64,000 nt of DNA from Luteolibacter sp. Y139 (GTDB taxonomy: Bacteria > Verrucomicrobiota > Verrucomicrobiia > Verrucomicrobiales > Akkermansiaceae), in the NCBI RefSeq assembly GCF_038066715.1, contig NZ_JBBUKT010000018.1:26625-90624 (forward strand). The letters run 5' to 3'. Position 1 is the stretch's first letter; each line of letters begins with the position of its first letter. Positions 25,359 through 34,371 of the stretch are shown one piece after another. The notes beneath the pieces were generated by a model that was given only the letters and a program-made list of their open reading frames with translations, did not search any database and was not told where the DNA came from. The position numbers and the translations under genes are program-made.

Positions 25359-26612
25359 ATGAAGGCAATCTGTTGGCATGGCACCGGTGACGTGCGCGTG
25401 GACACCGTTCCCGATCCCGAAATCCTCGACCCGAAGGACATCATCATCCAAGTAACCGCGAGCGGCATTTGTGGCTCCGATCTTCACCTTTACGACGGGC
25501 TGATGCCCACCATGGAGGCGGGCGACATCATCGGCCACGAGCCGATGGGCATCGTGGTGGAGGTCGGCAGCGAGGTGAAAAAGTTCCGGAAGGGCGACCG
25601 CGTGGTAGTCCCGTTCGTGATCGCATGCGGCTGCTGTTTCTTCTGTCAAAAGCAACTCTACTCGGCGTGTGACACCACGAATCCCGGCGCGGATTTGGCG
25701 AAGGTGGCTATGGGGCAGGCTCCTGCCGGCCTGTTCGGTTACTCGGGGATGCTCGGGCGGTACCCGGGCGGGCAGGCCGAGTATCTGCGCGTCCCTCATG
25801 CGGACGTTGGTCCCATCAAAATTGAGTCGGACCTTCCGGATGAAAAGGTGGTCTTCCTCTCGGACATTTATCCAACAGGCTACATGGCGGCGGAGAATGC
25901 CGGCATTGAGCCCGGCGATACTGTCGCCGTCTGGGGTTGTGGTCCGGTAGGCCAGTTTGCGATCCAATCCGCATGGATGTTCGGCGCAGGGCGGGTAATT
26001 GCGATCGACCGCGTGCCGGAGCGTCTTGAAATGGCCCGGGTGCATGGCCGGGCGGAGGTTCTGAATTTCGAGGATGAAAAGATCCACGACCGGCTCATCG
26101 AGATGACCGGCGGTCGTGGTCCGGACCGTTGTATCGACGCCGTGGGAGCGGAGGCCCACGGTACCGGCTCACTGGATGCCGTGGTGGATCGGGCCAAACA
26201 AGCGATGCATCTTTCCATGGACAGGCCCCATGTTCTTCGTCAGGCAATCATGGCCTGCCGGAAGGCCGGCACCCTTTCCATCCCGGGAGTCTACATCGGG
26301 CTGCTCGACAAGATTCCCTTTGGAGCGCTCGTCAACAAGGGTCTGACGGTGCGAACCGGCCAGACCCACGTGCAACGCTACCTGGCACCGCTATTGGAGA
26401 AGGTGGAAAACGGTGAGATCGATCCGTCGTTTGTCGTGACCCATCGCATCCCGCTCGAAGGAGCGCCGGACGCTTACGAGAAGTTCCGCAAAAAAGAGGA
26501 CGGCTGCATCAAGGTCGTTATCAAGCCCGGCATGGCGTCCGAGCAGCGCTCATCCGGTGATATTACCATCAGTTCGGAAATGATTCCGCCTGCGATCGCG
26601 CCGCTAGCGTAA
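25359..26612 (+). CDS. Zinc-dependent alcohol dehydrogenase, FdhA-like
   Basis: 417 residues, MDR superfamily. The catalytic zinc ligands are in GICGSDLH (C38) and GHEPMG, and the structural zinc cluster is [15 protein letters not shown]. The Rossmann motif is [12 protein letters not shown]. The length and the long C-terminal insert ([19 protein letters not shown]) match the glutathione-independent formaldehyde dehydrogenase (FdhA) branch. It oxidises an aldehyde or alcohol with NAD; the exact substrate is uncertain. The last 25 residues look less conserved. Confidence 0.9.
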   Translation: MKAICWHGTGDVRVDTVPDPEILDPKDIIIQVTASGICGSDLHLYDGLMPTMEAGDIIGHEPMGIVVEVGSEVKKFRKGDRVVVPFVIACGCCFFCQKQLYSACDTTNPGADLAKVAMGQAPAGLFGYSGMLGRYPGGQAEYLRVPHADVGPIKIESDLPDEKVVFLSDIYPTGYMAAENAGIEPGDTVAVWGCGPVGQFAIQSAWMFGAGRVIAIDRVPERLEMARVHGRAEVLNFEDEKIHDRLIEMTGGRGPDRCIDAVGAEAHGTGSLDAVVDRAKQAMHLSMDRPHVLRQAIMACRKAGTLSIPGVYIGLLDKIPFGALVNKGLTVRTGQTHVQRYLAPLLEKVENGEIDPSFVVTHRIPLEGAPDAYEKFRKKEDGCIKVVIKPGMASEQRSSGDITISSEMIPPAIAPLA

Positions 26613-27087
26613 GCGAGCGGCAGGGCCGTCATCGCGCTTGGCGCGTTGACGACCCTACGAGTGCAGGGCATCGGGGGACGAGGACAGATTCGTCGAAGGT
26701 CCCGCCTCGAACGGGCCGCCGCGCGGATAGGCGATGTAAAGATCCCCCTCACTCTAACATGGCATGTGAGTCTTGAAGAATCGCGCGCCTCCGACGGGAT
26801 CTGTGTTCAGCTTCACGTGGGACGGGAAGTGTGGCTTGCTGCTCTGGAAGTCGGCAAGGACGCCATACTGAGGAATTTCCGGCCGACCAATGAGGATCCT
26901 TTCGAGAGGCACCTTGCTCGCCAATGGTCGTCGACCAACCCCTCCTTTCAGCTCTGGAGATGTATGGCAGGAACCGGATGGTCGCCGGAGCAAGTCGGCT
27001 TATTTCAGAAGCGGATCAGGCCTTCCCTTCGTGAAACGCGATCTAATCCCATTTGCGTCGAAGGGGGGTGACGTAAACTGGTCTGCC
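26613..27087. other. Gap with only a weak gene candidate
   Basis: Several overlapping frames exist but none is convincing. The best is a minus-strand frame (26754-26993) whose end, PHFPSHVKLNTDPVGGARF, looks protein-like, but it lacks a supported start and family. The positive-strand frames are Arg/Ser-rich and look like shadows. Confidence 0.3.
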
Positions 27088-27264
27088 ATGTCAGACGATA
27101 AATCGAAAACGGGTGGGCCAGATCGGCAGCGGATCAACACCAGCGAAGAATACGAGGTGCAAGATTGGTCGAAGAAGTTCGGTGTGACAACCGATCAGCT
27201 CAAAGACGCCGTTGATAAGGTGGGTCCAATGGCTGACGACGTCAGACGCGAACTTGGCAAGTAG
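27088..27264 (+). CDS. DUF3606-family small protein
   Basis: 58 residues. The whole sequence follows the DUF3606 pattern: MSDDKSKTGGPDRQRINTSE, then EYEVQDWSKKFGVTTDQLKDAV and a final VGPMADDVRREL. DUF3606 proteins are short, of unknown function, and common in soil Proteobacteria and Verrucomicrobia near stress genes. A second, more diverged member is encoded at 58559. Confidence 0.85.
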   Translation: MSDDKSKTGGPDRQRINTSEEYEVQDWSKKFGVTTDQLKDAVDKVGPMADDVRRELGK

Positions 27265-27386
27265 CCTCACGGTACAGCCGCCAGTAAGATCAACTTCATT
27301 CGCTGGGTTGCCCGACCAGTTGTTTCATGCCTAGCGATTGTTGAGCGTTGGCGTGCATGCTTGATGAGGCGGCGGCTCCATGTGGG

Positions 27387-30146
27387 TCATATAGGGCCGA
27401 GGAGAGGTAGAATGAGCGCCTCCAAATCGTCTAGTTTCACCGGCTTGACGACATGTCCGTCGAATCCCGCGTCGCGGGTGGCTTTACGATCCGCCAGCCT
27501 CCCCCAGCCCGTCAGGGCAATAATGACCGGGGAATTCTGAGGGGACGAACTTCGTATCGCCTTGGCCGCTTGCAGCCCATCCACCCCGGGCATGCCGACA
27601 TCCATCAGTATCACCTCCGGCCGGCCCCTTTCCGCTAGCTCAATCGCCATTTCGCCCCCGGTGGCCCGGATAACTTCTGCCCCGATCATCTCAAGGAGCA
27701 TGGCGAGCGACTCCAATGCATCAGCATTATCATCAACCACGAGGACCTTGCGTCCCTTGAGTGGTGCTTGTTCCCGCATCCTGGGTGAGGGGTCTTGGCG
27801 ATCCTCCTGATCGCCCAGCAGCGGCATTCTTACAGTGAACTCACTTCCTTGGCCGAGGCCCGCGCTTGCAGCTTCCAATACACCGTTCTGAAGTTGCATG
27901 AGTGAGCGGGCGAGGTGAAGTCCCAGCCCGAGGCCCTCCTTGGAGGCAGACTTTGAACGCTCGGCTTGAGCAAAAATGTTGAACACCTTCGGCAGGTCAT
28001 CGGGATCGATGCCGACGCCGTGGTCTTTGATCGTAACCGCAACGTCGCTGCCTTTCAGCTGTGCCACGACCTCAATATCCGATCCACGGGGTGAGAACTT
28101 CGAAGCATTCGCGATGACATTTCCGAACACTTGGCTCAGTCGGGTGGCGTCACCCCAAACCCACACCGGTTGATCCGGGAGATCGAGGGTTATCCGTTGC
28201 TCCAAAGCCTGGAGCGCGGGGCGTACTGCTTCCGAGGCCAGCTCAATCGTGTTCGACAATTCAACCGGGCCCAGATCCAACGAAAGTTTGTTGCGGGTGA
28301 TACGCGAGACATCGAGCAAATCATCGACAAGCCGGACCATGTGATTGAGCTGTCTCTCCATCATGGAGCGCACCTTTTCCAATCGTTCAGCATCGCACTC
28401 TCCTTCCCTCAACAGTTCAAGACCGGTTCGGACAGGGGCCAACGGGTTGCGGAGCTCGTGAGACAGGAGCGCAATGAAGTCATCCTTTTGACGATCGGCC
28501 GCCGCTAGCGCCATAGCTTTCTGCTGAAGTGTTGATTCCATCTCCTTCCGCGCCGTGACGTCCTTTACAACGCCGAACATCCCTGTCGCGTTGCCCTCTT
28601 CGTCATACGTTGCACGCCCCTTTGCAGCCACCCAGACCTCGCTGCCGCCCCTCTGAACCCGGTATTCCGCTTCATACTGGGAACGGTCAGCGATCGCTTC
28701 GTTGACTTTCCGTGCGGCGACGATGGAGTCATTGGGATTGAGCAGCTCTTGCATGGCTGACCAAGTGATCGAGCGCCCGCTGGCAAGCCCGAATATTTCC
28801 GCAGCGCGGGGCGAAAGATCCACGACATCGGTGTTGGCATCCCAACTCCAGTCGCCGAGTTGGGCCGCAGCGAGTGCCAAGCTCAGCCGCTCGGCGGCCT
28901 TTTCCAGACCTCGGTTCGAGCGGGCGCGCTCCAGTGATTCCCAGCATCGGTTCACGACAATGGTCACAACTTCGATATCGGCCTGAGTCCAGCATCGCGG
29001 GGTGGTTTGATGGACCGCCATGGCCGCAGTGAATTTCCCGCCCTTATGTAGTGGCACACAAATGACCGATCGGATTTGGGTTGCTCGATAGGCTTCCCGG
29101 AATCCATCGACCCGCGGGTCCGTGTCCGCGTCTTGTACTACATAGGGCTCATTTGCGAGCATTCGCTCGACACAGGCGGGGCCGAAAGCCGCGACGTCCC
29201 ATCGTCCGACAATACTCGGGACGGTCGGGCCGAAATCGCCGGTGATATCGAAAACCGCTTCGTTCTCCACCACCGCGTAGGCACATCGGTCCACTTCCAT
29301 GAACACGGCAAGCATTCTGGCAGACTTAAACATAATCTCGTCCTCGTCTGACAAATGTTGAGTGGCCATCGCCAGTTCCGCCAGAAAGCGATGCCGCTGT
29401 TCACTTTGCCGCTGCTTGGCTTCCGTGGCCCGTCTCTCTGATATATCGCGGAATATCAACACGCCTCCAAGGAGCCGACCCAAGCCGTCTCCTATTGGAG
29501 CCGCGCTATCATCGATTGGGGTTTCGACACCGTGCTTTGATAGAAGCAGGCTGTGGTTCGCCAGGCCTACGACCTTTTTCTCTTCCAAGGCCCTCAGCAC
29601 GGGATTGGGGACCAAATCACGAGATGATTCGTTGATGATGGAAAATACATCGGTCACCAGGTGACCTCGCGCATCGTCTACGCTCCAGCCAGTCAATTTG
29701 GTCGCCACGCTATTCAAGTACATGACTTTCCCACCGGCGTCGGTAGTGATGACCCCATCTCCGATGCTTTCCAGCGTCACCTGAAGAAGGTTTTTGCGAG
29801 CTTCGGCCAACGCGCGGTGCCGGCGCATTGATTCGCCAGCTGCAATTACAAAGGAAACTGCTGCTGCATAGGTCGCCAGAGACACCGCCTTCTGCGGGCT
29901 AGGCCAGTTGCCGGTCATGAAGAGAACGTCGCACAGCACATAACCGGCGATAGCCGGAACCAACCCCGCGCGATAACCAGCAATCCAAACGCCGGCCGCC
30001 ACGGCCGGGAACAGCGTCACAAGGGAAAGCCTTTCTCCCAGCCAAGGATTGAGCAGCCAGCGGACGGTCACTGCTACAGCCGTAATCAGAGCGCCGACGA
30101 ATAAACTGCGGAATACCGGGGGATGCGACGGGGGCTTAAGGCTCAT
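27387..30146 (-). CDS. Hybrid sensor histidine kinase with PAS, GAF and receiver domains
   Basis: A 919-residue protein: N-terminal membrane region of DUF4118 type (about 12-105), PAS (about 120-238), GAF (about 250-405), a second PAS with PAC (about 418-535), HisKA with the phosphorylated His in LLSHELRNPL (H563), an HATPase domain with N-box FGNVIANASKF and GLGLGLHLA (about 660-778), and a C-terminal receiver domain (about 798-919) with D849 in VILMDVGMPG. It autophosphorylates and passes the phosphate to its own receiver. No separate DNA-binding regulator is adjacent, so the output partner is elsewhere. The signal is unknown. Confidence 0.95.
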   Translation of the reverse strand: MSLKPPSHPPVFRSLFVGALITAVAVTVRWLLNPWLGERLSLVTLFPAVAAGVWIAGYRAGLVPAIAGYVLCDVLFMTGNWPSPQKAVSLATYAAAVSFVIAAGESMRRHRALAEARKNLLQVTLESIGDGVITTDAGGKVMYLNSVATKLTGWSVDDARGHLVTDVFSIINESSRDLVPNPVLRALEEKKVVGLANHSLLLSKHGVETPIDDSAAPIGDGLGRLLGGVLIFRDISERRATEAKQRQSEQRHRFLAELAMATQHLSDEDEIMFKSARMLAVFMEVDRCAYAVVENEAVFDITGDFGPTVPSIVGRWDVAAFGPACVERMLANEPYVVQDADTDPRVDGFREAYRATQIRSVICVPLHKGGKFTAAMAVHQTTPRCWTQADIEVVTIVVNRCWESLERARSNRGLEKAAERLSLALAAAQLGDWSWDANTDVVDLSPRAAEIFGLASGRSITWSAMQELLNPNDSIVAARKVNEAIADRSQYEAEYRVQRGGSEVWVAAKGRATYDEEGNATGMFGVVKDVTARKEMESTLQQKAMALAAADRQKDDFIALLSHELRNPLAPVRTGLELLREGECDAERLEKVRSMMERQLNHMVRLVDDLLDVSRITRNKLSLDLGPVELSNTIELASEAVRPALQALEQRITLDLPDQPVWVWGDATRLSQVFGNVIANASKFSPRGSDIEVVAQLKGSDVAVTIKDHGVGIDPDDLPKVFNIFAQAERSKSASKEGLGLGLHLARSLMQLQNGVLEAASAGLGQGSEFTVRMPLLGDQEDRQDPSPRMREQAPLKGRKVLVVDDNADALESLAMLLEMIGAEVIRATGGEMAIELAERGRPEVILMDVGMPGVDGLQAAKAIRSSSPQNSPVIIALTGWGRLADRKATRDAGFDGHVVKPVKLDDLEALILPLLGPI

Positions 30147-30385
30147 AAATGTTGGGGTAATCCATAATCTAGCGAGACGTCATTGTTTGCAACCAAGACG
30201 GCCGGAAAGCTGTTTCCCGCCCAGCCACGGAAGCGGTCAAAACGGAGGGCCAACGACGTGGAAAGAATACGCTGCGAAGCAAACGTTTGAAGAATGGGGT
30301 CAAGCCCCCGGCGGTTGCGAGGCAACGAGACAGGAGGGGGATGCGCACTAATCGGCTCCCTTTCCTCCGGCTGTAGGGCCGGCTC

Positions 30386-30628
30386 ATGGACCTCCGTAAG
30401 CTCGGCCACCTCCGGCGCTCCGTTCTCGAGCTAGCCCGCAAGAATGACGGCCATGTGTGGGAGGATCTCGTCTATCAGGAATTGTTCGGGCAGCCGCCGC
30501 GAGCCGGCAACGGTGTGCGCGAACCAATTGACGCGGGCACGCGGACCCTGCCGTGGCTTTTGAAGAAGCGCGGGCTTCTGGAAAGGGCACCGGACGTGCG
30601 CGGCTTCAAGGTCAGCGAAATTTCCTAG
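30386..30628 (+). CDS. Small hypothetical protein
   Basis: An 80-residue basic soluble protein (MDLRKLGHLRRSVLELARKN, VWEDLVYQELFG, TRTLPWLLKKRGLLER) with a winged-helix-like pattern of short helices, but no confirmed family. Its 3' end touches the end of a decayed minus-strand gene. Confidence 0.6.
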   Translation: MDLRKLGHLRRSVLELARKNDGHVWEDLVYQELFGQPPRAGNGVREPIDAGTRTLPWLLKKRGLLERAPDVRGFKVSEIS

Positions 30629-30954
30629 TCACCGGTTCGATCGTACTCAGCGGTTTGCACTTCAGGCTCCCTGCAGAACGTTGTCTCCAAAACGTAGGAT
30701 GTGATCGTCTCCGGATCTGCCAAGATCCTTCCAGGCATGATGGTGCGGGCAGGTGAAAGGCATTCAGCAGTTCAATACAAGTAAGCCGGGTGTTTCTCGC
30801 GGAGTCTGAAACGAAGGCTCAGCTCCTCCGGGAACGGCTGCTGTGTGCTCATGGGGCGGAGGACCACCTGATAATTCACCTTACCGTAGTTCCGATGAAG
30901 ATCCCGGATAGCGGTCCGCCAATCCTCGTAAAAAAGACGTAGCGTGCCCGTCAT
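30625..30954 (-). pseudogene. Decayed paralogue of the small gene at 33224
   Basis: The intact part reads 60 residues to a stop and ends FPEELSLRFRLREKHPAYLY. The following bases continue the similarity in other frames: IELLNAFHLP, then DPETITSYVLE and a final stop at 30625. The paralogue at 33224 has FPEEFGLLYRLRQSHP, LLDAFHLAR and DDIEMIASSILD in the same order. At least two frame changes are needed. The remaining 60-residue frame may still be translated. Confidence 0.6.
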
Positions 30955-30977
30955 TGAGGTGAAAAATTCACCCGCTT

Positions 30978-31298
30978 ATGGCCACAACGATTCCGACTTC
31001 ATTGGGAGACATCCGCGCCGCCATCACCAAAGGACGCCGAATGTCGTTCAATTACCTGCGAGAAAAAATCGTCGCTGACTTTTACCTGTTGGGGCAGGCC
31101 AGGAAGACCGGCGCCTACGTCATCATCGCGTGGTGCATCGAGCCCGGCGAGTGGCGGCTGCTACGATATGCTCTGATCAAGGAATTGGAGACAGTGGGGG
31201 CTATCGATATCTTTCGCCCCGATTTCAATCCGAGGCATCCACAGATCGCCACGGTCGATACGCTCGCTTTCATGCCGGCCCGCAAGCAGAACAACTAA
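30978..31298 (+). CDS. Small hypothetical protein
   Basis: A 106-residue basic protein, start MATTIPTSLGDIRAAI. The middle part (FYLLGQARKTGAYVIIAWCI) is hydrophobic and could be a strand pair in a small alpha/beta fold. It is divergent from the decayed gene at 30954. No family recognised. Confidence 0.65.
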   Translation: MATTIPTSLGDIRAAITKGRRMSFNYLREKIVADFYLLGQARKTGAYVIIAWCIEPGEWRLLRYALIKELETVGAIDIFRPDFNPRHPQIATVDTLAFMPARKQNN

Positions 31299-31310
31299 GC
31301 GAAGCATGCC

Positions 31311-31559
31311 ATGCGCACCCGAGAGCTAGCGCAGCAGCATCTCCGGCAAAACTGCCCTGTCGGTGACTTCGTTCTCGCCTCGAGCGTGCCTGAGTGGACG
31401 ACGGACCGCGTGAAGCAGACCTTCACCCCGCCAAGTCCGGTCAACGCCTCGATCTTCTCGTCGTCCGCTGCCCGAGTGCCTGAGAAGTGGACTTTCATGG
31501 GAAGCTACTTCTTGGACCCCGCTGGCGAACCTGTAGCGATCTGGAGGCGAGAGACGTAA
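31311..31559 (+). CDS. Small hypothetical protein (uncertain)
   Basis: 82 residues starting MRTRELAQQHLRQNCPVGDF, with a C-terminal WTFMGSYFLDPAGEPVAIW segment that looks protein-like. It follows the previous gene by 12 bp in the same direction. A long minus-strand frame overlaps it, so the coding strand is not certain. Confidence 0.4.
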   Translation: MRTRELAQQHLRQNCPVGDFVLASSVPEWTTDRVKQTFTPPSPVNASIFSSSAARVPEKWTFMGSYFLDPAGEPVAIWRRET

Positions 31560-31627
31560 TGGACGTTCCACCAGCGGAACGGATCGCCGATGTGCGCCCA
31601 TAGCATGACCCTGCAAAATTCGCAGGT

Positions 31628-31912
31628 TTGCGCAGACACTCCCGGCTTGTCTCAGGATTCAGGGCTGTGCTGCGATGCCTCGCCTTGAAGCCCACCCTCC
31701 TCAAAAACGGCCTGAAGTTTTGCGATGCTGGCGAGCCAGTGTCGTTGGACTCGTCGCCTCCTGCTTTCGTTATCCTCACCGACAAGCGAGTGCTGGCGAT
31801 GCCCGGAGATGTTTTCGAATATTCCAATACGGACGTCCGCTTCCGGGTCAGCATCATCAGGTCCATGGTCACCAATGAAGGGTGGGAAACCACCTGCCGC
31901 TTCGAGGGGTAA
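31628..31912 (+). CDS. Small protein, member 1 of a duplicated family (TDKRV family)
   Basis: 94 residues. The conserved half is VILTDKRVLAMPGDVFEYSN, then RVSIIRSMVTNEGWETTCRF. The minus-strand gene at 32855 carries the same pattern (VLITDKRVAATADDHFELVK, VATDGWETRCQ). The N-terminal 40 residues differ and the true start is uncertain. Probably a small beta-rich protein; function unknown. Confidence 0.65.
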   Translation: MRRHSRLVSGFRAVLRCLALKPTLLKNGLKFCDAGEPVSLDSSPPAFVILTDKRVLAMPGDVFEYSNTDVRFRVSIIRSMVTNEGWETTCRFEG

Positions 31913-31989
31913 CGCCCGATTTGGCATTCCTGACGCCATCGTATGCCGAGGTATGGGCTGGTTTGCATCCGCCCCATTCACCCCGCACG

Positions 31990-32187
31990 TCACCAAAGGG
32001 GCTCGCTGGGCGCCTCAGGTTGCCCAAGCTGCAGGCCAGCGCTGAGACCCGGCGGGGAATCCGCGACGGGGGCGGGGACTCCTGCTGGTTCTTCCTTGGA
32101 AGCCAGCGCCGGCTTCTCTGGCGGAGCTTCGACGGCATCCTTGGGGACCAGCGGGTTTCCGTCGGATGGAATGGGTGGATCGCTCAT
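31990..32187 (-). CDS. Proline-rich small protein, member 1 of a duplicated family (DPPIP family)
   Basis: 65 residues, mostly Pro/Ala/Glu, probably disordered. It begins MSDPPIPSDGNPLVP and ends PEAPSEPLW. The gene at 38848 begins MTDPPIPFDEPRLAP and contains SDAPGEPLW, so the two share both ends although the middle has diverged. No signal peptide. Function unknown. Confidence 0.6.
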   Translation of the reverse strand: MSDPPIPSDGNPLVPKDAVEAPPEKPALASKEEPAGVPAPVADSPPGLSAGLQLGQPEAPSEPLW

Positions 32188-32344
32188 TGGCGTTCATGGT
32201 AGCGGGGTTTCGCGCAGTACCCAGCAGACGTTATCCCGACATTGTTGTAAGGATTTTCCCTGTCCCGTGAAGGCCCTGCACACGCCTTATCCTGGAAGAA
32301 GGCCGCTCCGGCGTCTCAACTGCGCGTGATGCCCGATCCCGATC

Positions 32345-32449
32345 TCAAGGTAGTGACCGAACGAAGAGATAGAGCGCCACGGCCGCAGTGCAGACCACTG
32401 CAGCGAAGAGCAACCACTCAAAAGCGCCCCATTTTCTAATCCTCGGCAC
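32345..32449 (-). CDS. Very short membrane protein (uncertain)
   Basis: 34 residues from a GTG: a basic start (PRIRKWGAFEW) and one hydrophobic helix (LLFAAVVCTAAVALYLFV). The frame is open further upstream through a REP-like palindrome, which is unlikely to be coding. Membrane topology is the only support. Confidence 0.35.
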   Translation of the reverse strand: MPRIRKWGAFEWLLFAAVVCTAAVALYLFVRSLP

Positions 32450-32510
32450 GAGGGCTTCGATATTCAGCCGAGGGCGTTTGTCAACGGACGGCCAACACGG
32501 CAAAAGCTTC

Positions 32511-32540
32511 GACCTCGCCAGCCCGGAGGCTAGCGAGGTC
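32511..32540. repeat. REP-like palindrome 1
   Basis: GACCTCGCCAGCC and GGCTAGCGAGGTC form a nearly perfect 13-bp stem (one mismatch) with a 4-base loop. The core CGCCAGCCC-GAGGCT-GCG is shared with the palindrome at 35624. Both lie between genes, as REP elements usually do. Confidence 0.6.
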
Positions 32541-32756
32541 TTATTCCCCCCAGGGAACGAGGGGCACCTTGGGGGACCTAACGGGGAATTGCAAGACAAC
32601 GCGCAACCCATCGGTTGCATGGCGCCGGCGCGATCGCATTGACCGCCCCAGCCCCGTGGGGGGAACGCGCGCGAAGCTCCATGGATCGATCAACAGTGCA
32701 TCTCCCCAAATTTGCTTGAGGAGCAACCGCCCGCCAATCTTGTTGTTCCCTGTCAT
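32541..32756 (-). CDS. Small hypothetical protein (uncertain)
   Basis: 71 residues from an ATG preceded by GGAG at six bases. It begins MTGNNKIGGRLLLKQIWGDA and contains GLRVVLQFPV. It fits the small-gene style of the region, but no relative was identified and it ends next to a REP-like palindrome. Confidence 0.35.
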   Translation of the reverse strand: MTGNNKIGGRLLLKQIWGDALLIDPWSFARVPPTGLGRSMRSRRRHATDGLRVVLQFPVRSPKVPLVPWGE

Positions 32757-32789
32757 GAGCAACTCCGCCGGGTGGCTACCGCACCCGGG

Positions 32790-32816
32790 GCCCTCCCGTC
32801 GCCGGGGAGGGCTTTT
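32790..32816 (+). terminator. Intrinsic terminator without an obvious gene
   Basis: GCCCTCCC / GGGAGGGC, 7-base loop, followed by TTTT on the plus strand. No convincing plus-strand gene precedes it within several hundred bases, so it may end a small RNA or a very short gene. Confidence 0.6.
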
Positions 32817-32854
32817 CCCGGCAGGGGCGCCGGATGCGCGCCGCGTGATGTGGC

Positions 32855-33115
32855 CTACCCCGCCTCGCGAGAGTCGCCTGATTCTTGTGATGCTGCGGGA
32901 ACAATTTGGCATCGCGTCTCCCAGCCGTCCGTTGCCACCCGGCAGCCTCGAACGGACACCGGAAGTGTCAGCTGGGATTTCACCAATTCGAAGTGGTCGT
33001 CGGCCGTAGCCGCGACTCGCTTGTCGGTGATCAATACCAATTCTCCGCCCTCATGGAGGAGGATCTCAATCACGTCGCACATGCGCGCCCCGTTTCTCCG
33101 TAGATACGAGTTCAT
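32855..33115 (-). CDS. Small protein, member 2 of a duplicated family (TDKRV family)
   Basis: 86 residues: an N-terminal helix (CDVIEILLHEGG), then VLITDKRVAATADDHFELVK and VATDGWETRCQIV, matching the gene at 31628 position by position in the central 45 residues. The pair is in opposite orientation about 1 kb apart. Function unknown. Confidence 0.65.
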   Translation of the reverse strand: MNSYLRRNGARMCDVIEILLHEGGELVLITDKRVAATADDHFELVKSQLTLPVSVRGCRVATDGWETRCQIVPAASQESGDSREAG

Positions 33116-33223
33116 GATCTTGTTTCAGCTGCGGGGGTCGGGTCGTTCCAGAAAAAACCTCTCGAACACCCTTCGTTATTTCCGATGGGATCATTAGGTA
33201 ATTTCATCCGAGAGATCCGCCAT

Positions 33224-33445
33224 TCAGCTCGCGGGCACACTCGGGCCCGACGAGCCTTTGAAGTTCTCGGCTGTCCTATCCAGAATGGAGGATGCAATCA
33301 TTTCGATGTCGTCCAAGCTGCCTTCCGGATGAATGCTTCTGGCCAAGTGAAAGGCATCGAGAAGCGCGGAGTAAGGCGTGAGCGGATGGCTCTGGCGGAG
33401 CCTGTAGAGTAGACCGAATTCCTCCGGAAAATCAGAAGTTTTCAT
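33224..33445 (-). CDS. Small hypothetical protein with a decayed paralogue nearby
   Basis: 73 residues, helical: DFPEEFGLLYRLRQSHPLTP, then LLDAFHLARSIHPEGSL and DDIEMIASSILDRTAENF. The decayed copy at 30625-30954 has the same blocks in order. It seems to be a small soluble protein of a lineage-specific family. Confidence 0.65.
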   Translation of the reverse strand: MKTSDFPEEFGLLYRLRQSHPLTPYSALLDAFHLARSIHPEGSLDDIEMIASSILDRTAENFKGSSGPSVPAS

Positions 33446-33736
33446 GGGAGAACCAAAATGCGGTTGCTCTCTTTTTGCTGATCCGGCTCGCGAAACGTTG
33501 CGGAACCTCAGAGTTACTGAGCCCCGTGGGAGAGAGTTCAGGAGTTTTCATGAATGGGTGCGCGAAAATACTACTCGGTGCCGGATTTTCCACAAAATTA
33601 CAGTGGCAAGCCTGAGCTAATTTTCCGGCATTTTGCACGGGCAAATGTACGCGAGGTTCTTAGTACGACCGCATTTTTTTCAATCGCTCACTAGGGAATT
33701 GAACGGGGGTGGGGCAAGCCGGTAGTAGGACGCCCC

Positions 33737-33910
33737 ATGCTCCCCAATGACGAACTCGCCAACTTGCTGGCTGTTGAGCTCGAAGCCCTTCCCCATGCCA
33801 ATGCCGAGAGGCTGGCGCAGATCCTCCGCGGACTGTTCGCCTGCATGCAGGACCTCAACCGGCGTCTGTCGACGTTGGAGGAGAAGCAGGGTTTCGCCAG
33901 CAGGAGCTGA
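33737..33910 (+). CDS. Very small helical protein
   Basis: 57 residues: MLPNDELANLLAVELEALPH, then LAQILRGLFACMQDLNRRLS and LEEK. It is helical with a heptad-like pattern, so a short coiled coil is likely. The following gene begins one base after its stop, which supports a coupled pair. The gene at 37030 has a similar LVRTIKSIADGLADLQKRLAHLE segment and may be a distant relative. Confidence 0.6.
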   Translation: MLPNDELANLLAVELEALPHANAERLAQILRGLFACMQDLNRRLSTLEEKQGFASRS

Positions 33911-33911
33911 C

Positions 33912-34307
33912 ATGCCCGAGACGCGGGAGATCCCCATCGCCAAGGGGCAGCGATGTTGGGTGAGATTGGACTACCCCTCTGACGCCGTGCCACGATTGCG
34001 TCCGGGTGCGGCTGGACTCGTGCTCAACCCATCAGCCCGTGACGGGCTCGTGGAAATCGAAAGTGATGGCCGCCGCTGGCTCATCGCGCGGAGCGCGATC
34101 GAATGCGGCCTGGAGTATCTCACGGTTGGAGGGCAATGGGTCAACGAGGGCGATCCACTCTTCCGCGACCTGGCTTTCCGGGAACTGCGCGAGATCCGCG
34201 CGTCGTTCACGACAACAGCGGCGGTAGCGTTGCGGGCCCGGGAGCTTGCTCACATCCTGAGGCGCAACGGGTGGTCGGTGCCAGGATGGTGCAAGGACCT
34301 CCCGTGA
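33912..34307 (+). CDS. Hypothetical protein coupled to the 57-residue gene
   Basis: 131 residues from an ATG one base after the previous stop. The first half is beta-like (GQRCWVRLDYPSDAVPRLRP, then LVEIESDGRRWLIARS), as in small SH3-like or KOW-type barrels; the second half is helical (RELREIRASFTTTAAVALRA). No family confirmed. The frame opens further upstream, but that part overlaps the smaller gene. Confidence 0.6.
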   Translation: MPETREIPIAKGQRCWVRLDYPSDAVPRLRPGAAGLVLNPSARDGLVEIESDGRRWLIARSAIECGLEYLTVGGQWVNEGDPLFRDLAFRELREIRASFTTTAAVALRARELAHILRRNGWSVPGWCKDLP

Positions 34308-34371
34308 CGAAGCACGGATTGATCCCGGACGGGTTGCAATATAGTATCGGGATCTGACCACCTGCGAATCC

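Noticed and set aside
26754..26993. 79-residue minus-strand gene
   Set aside because: Only the last 25 residues look protein-like; no start signal or relative could be supported, so it is mentioned only within the gap entry.
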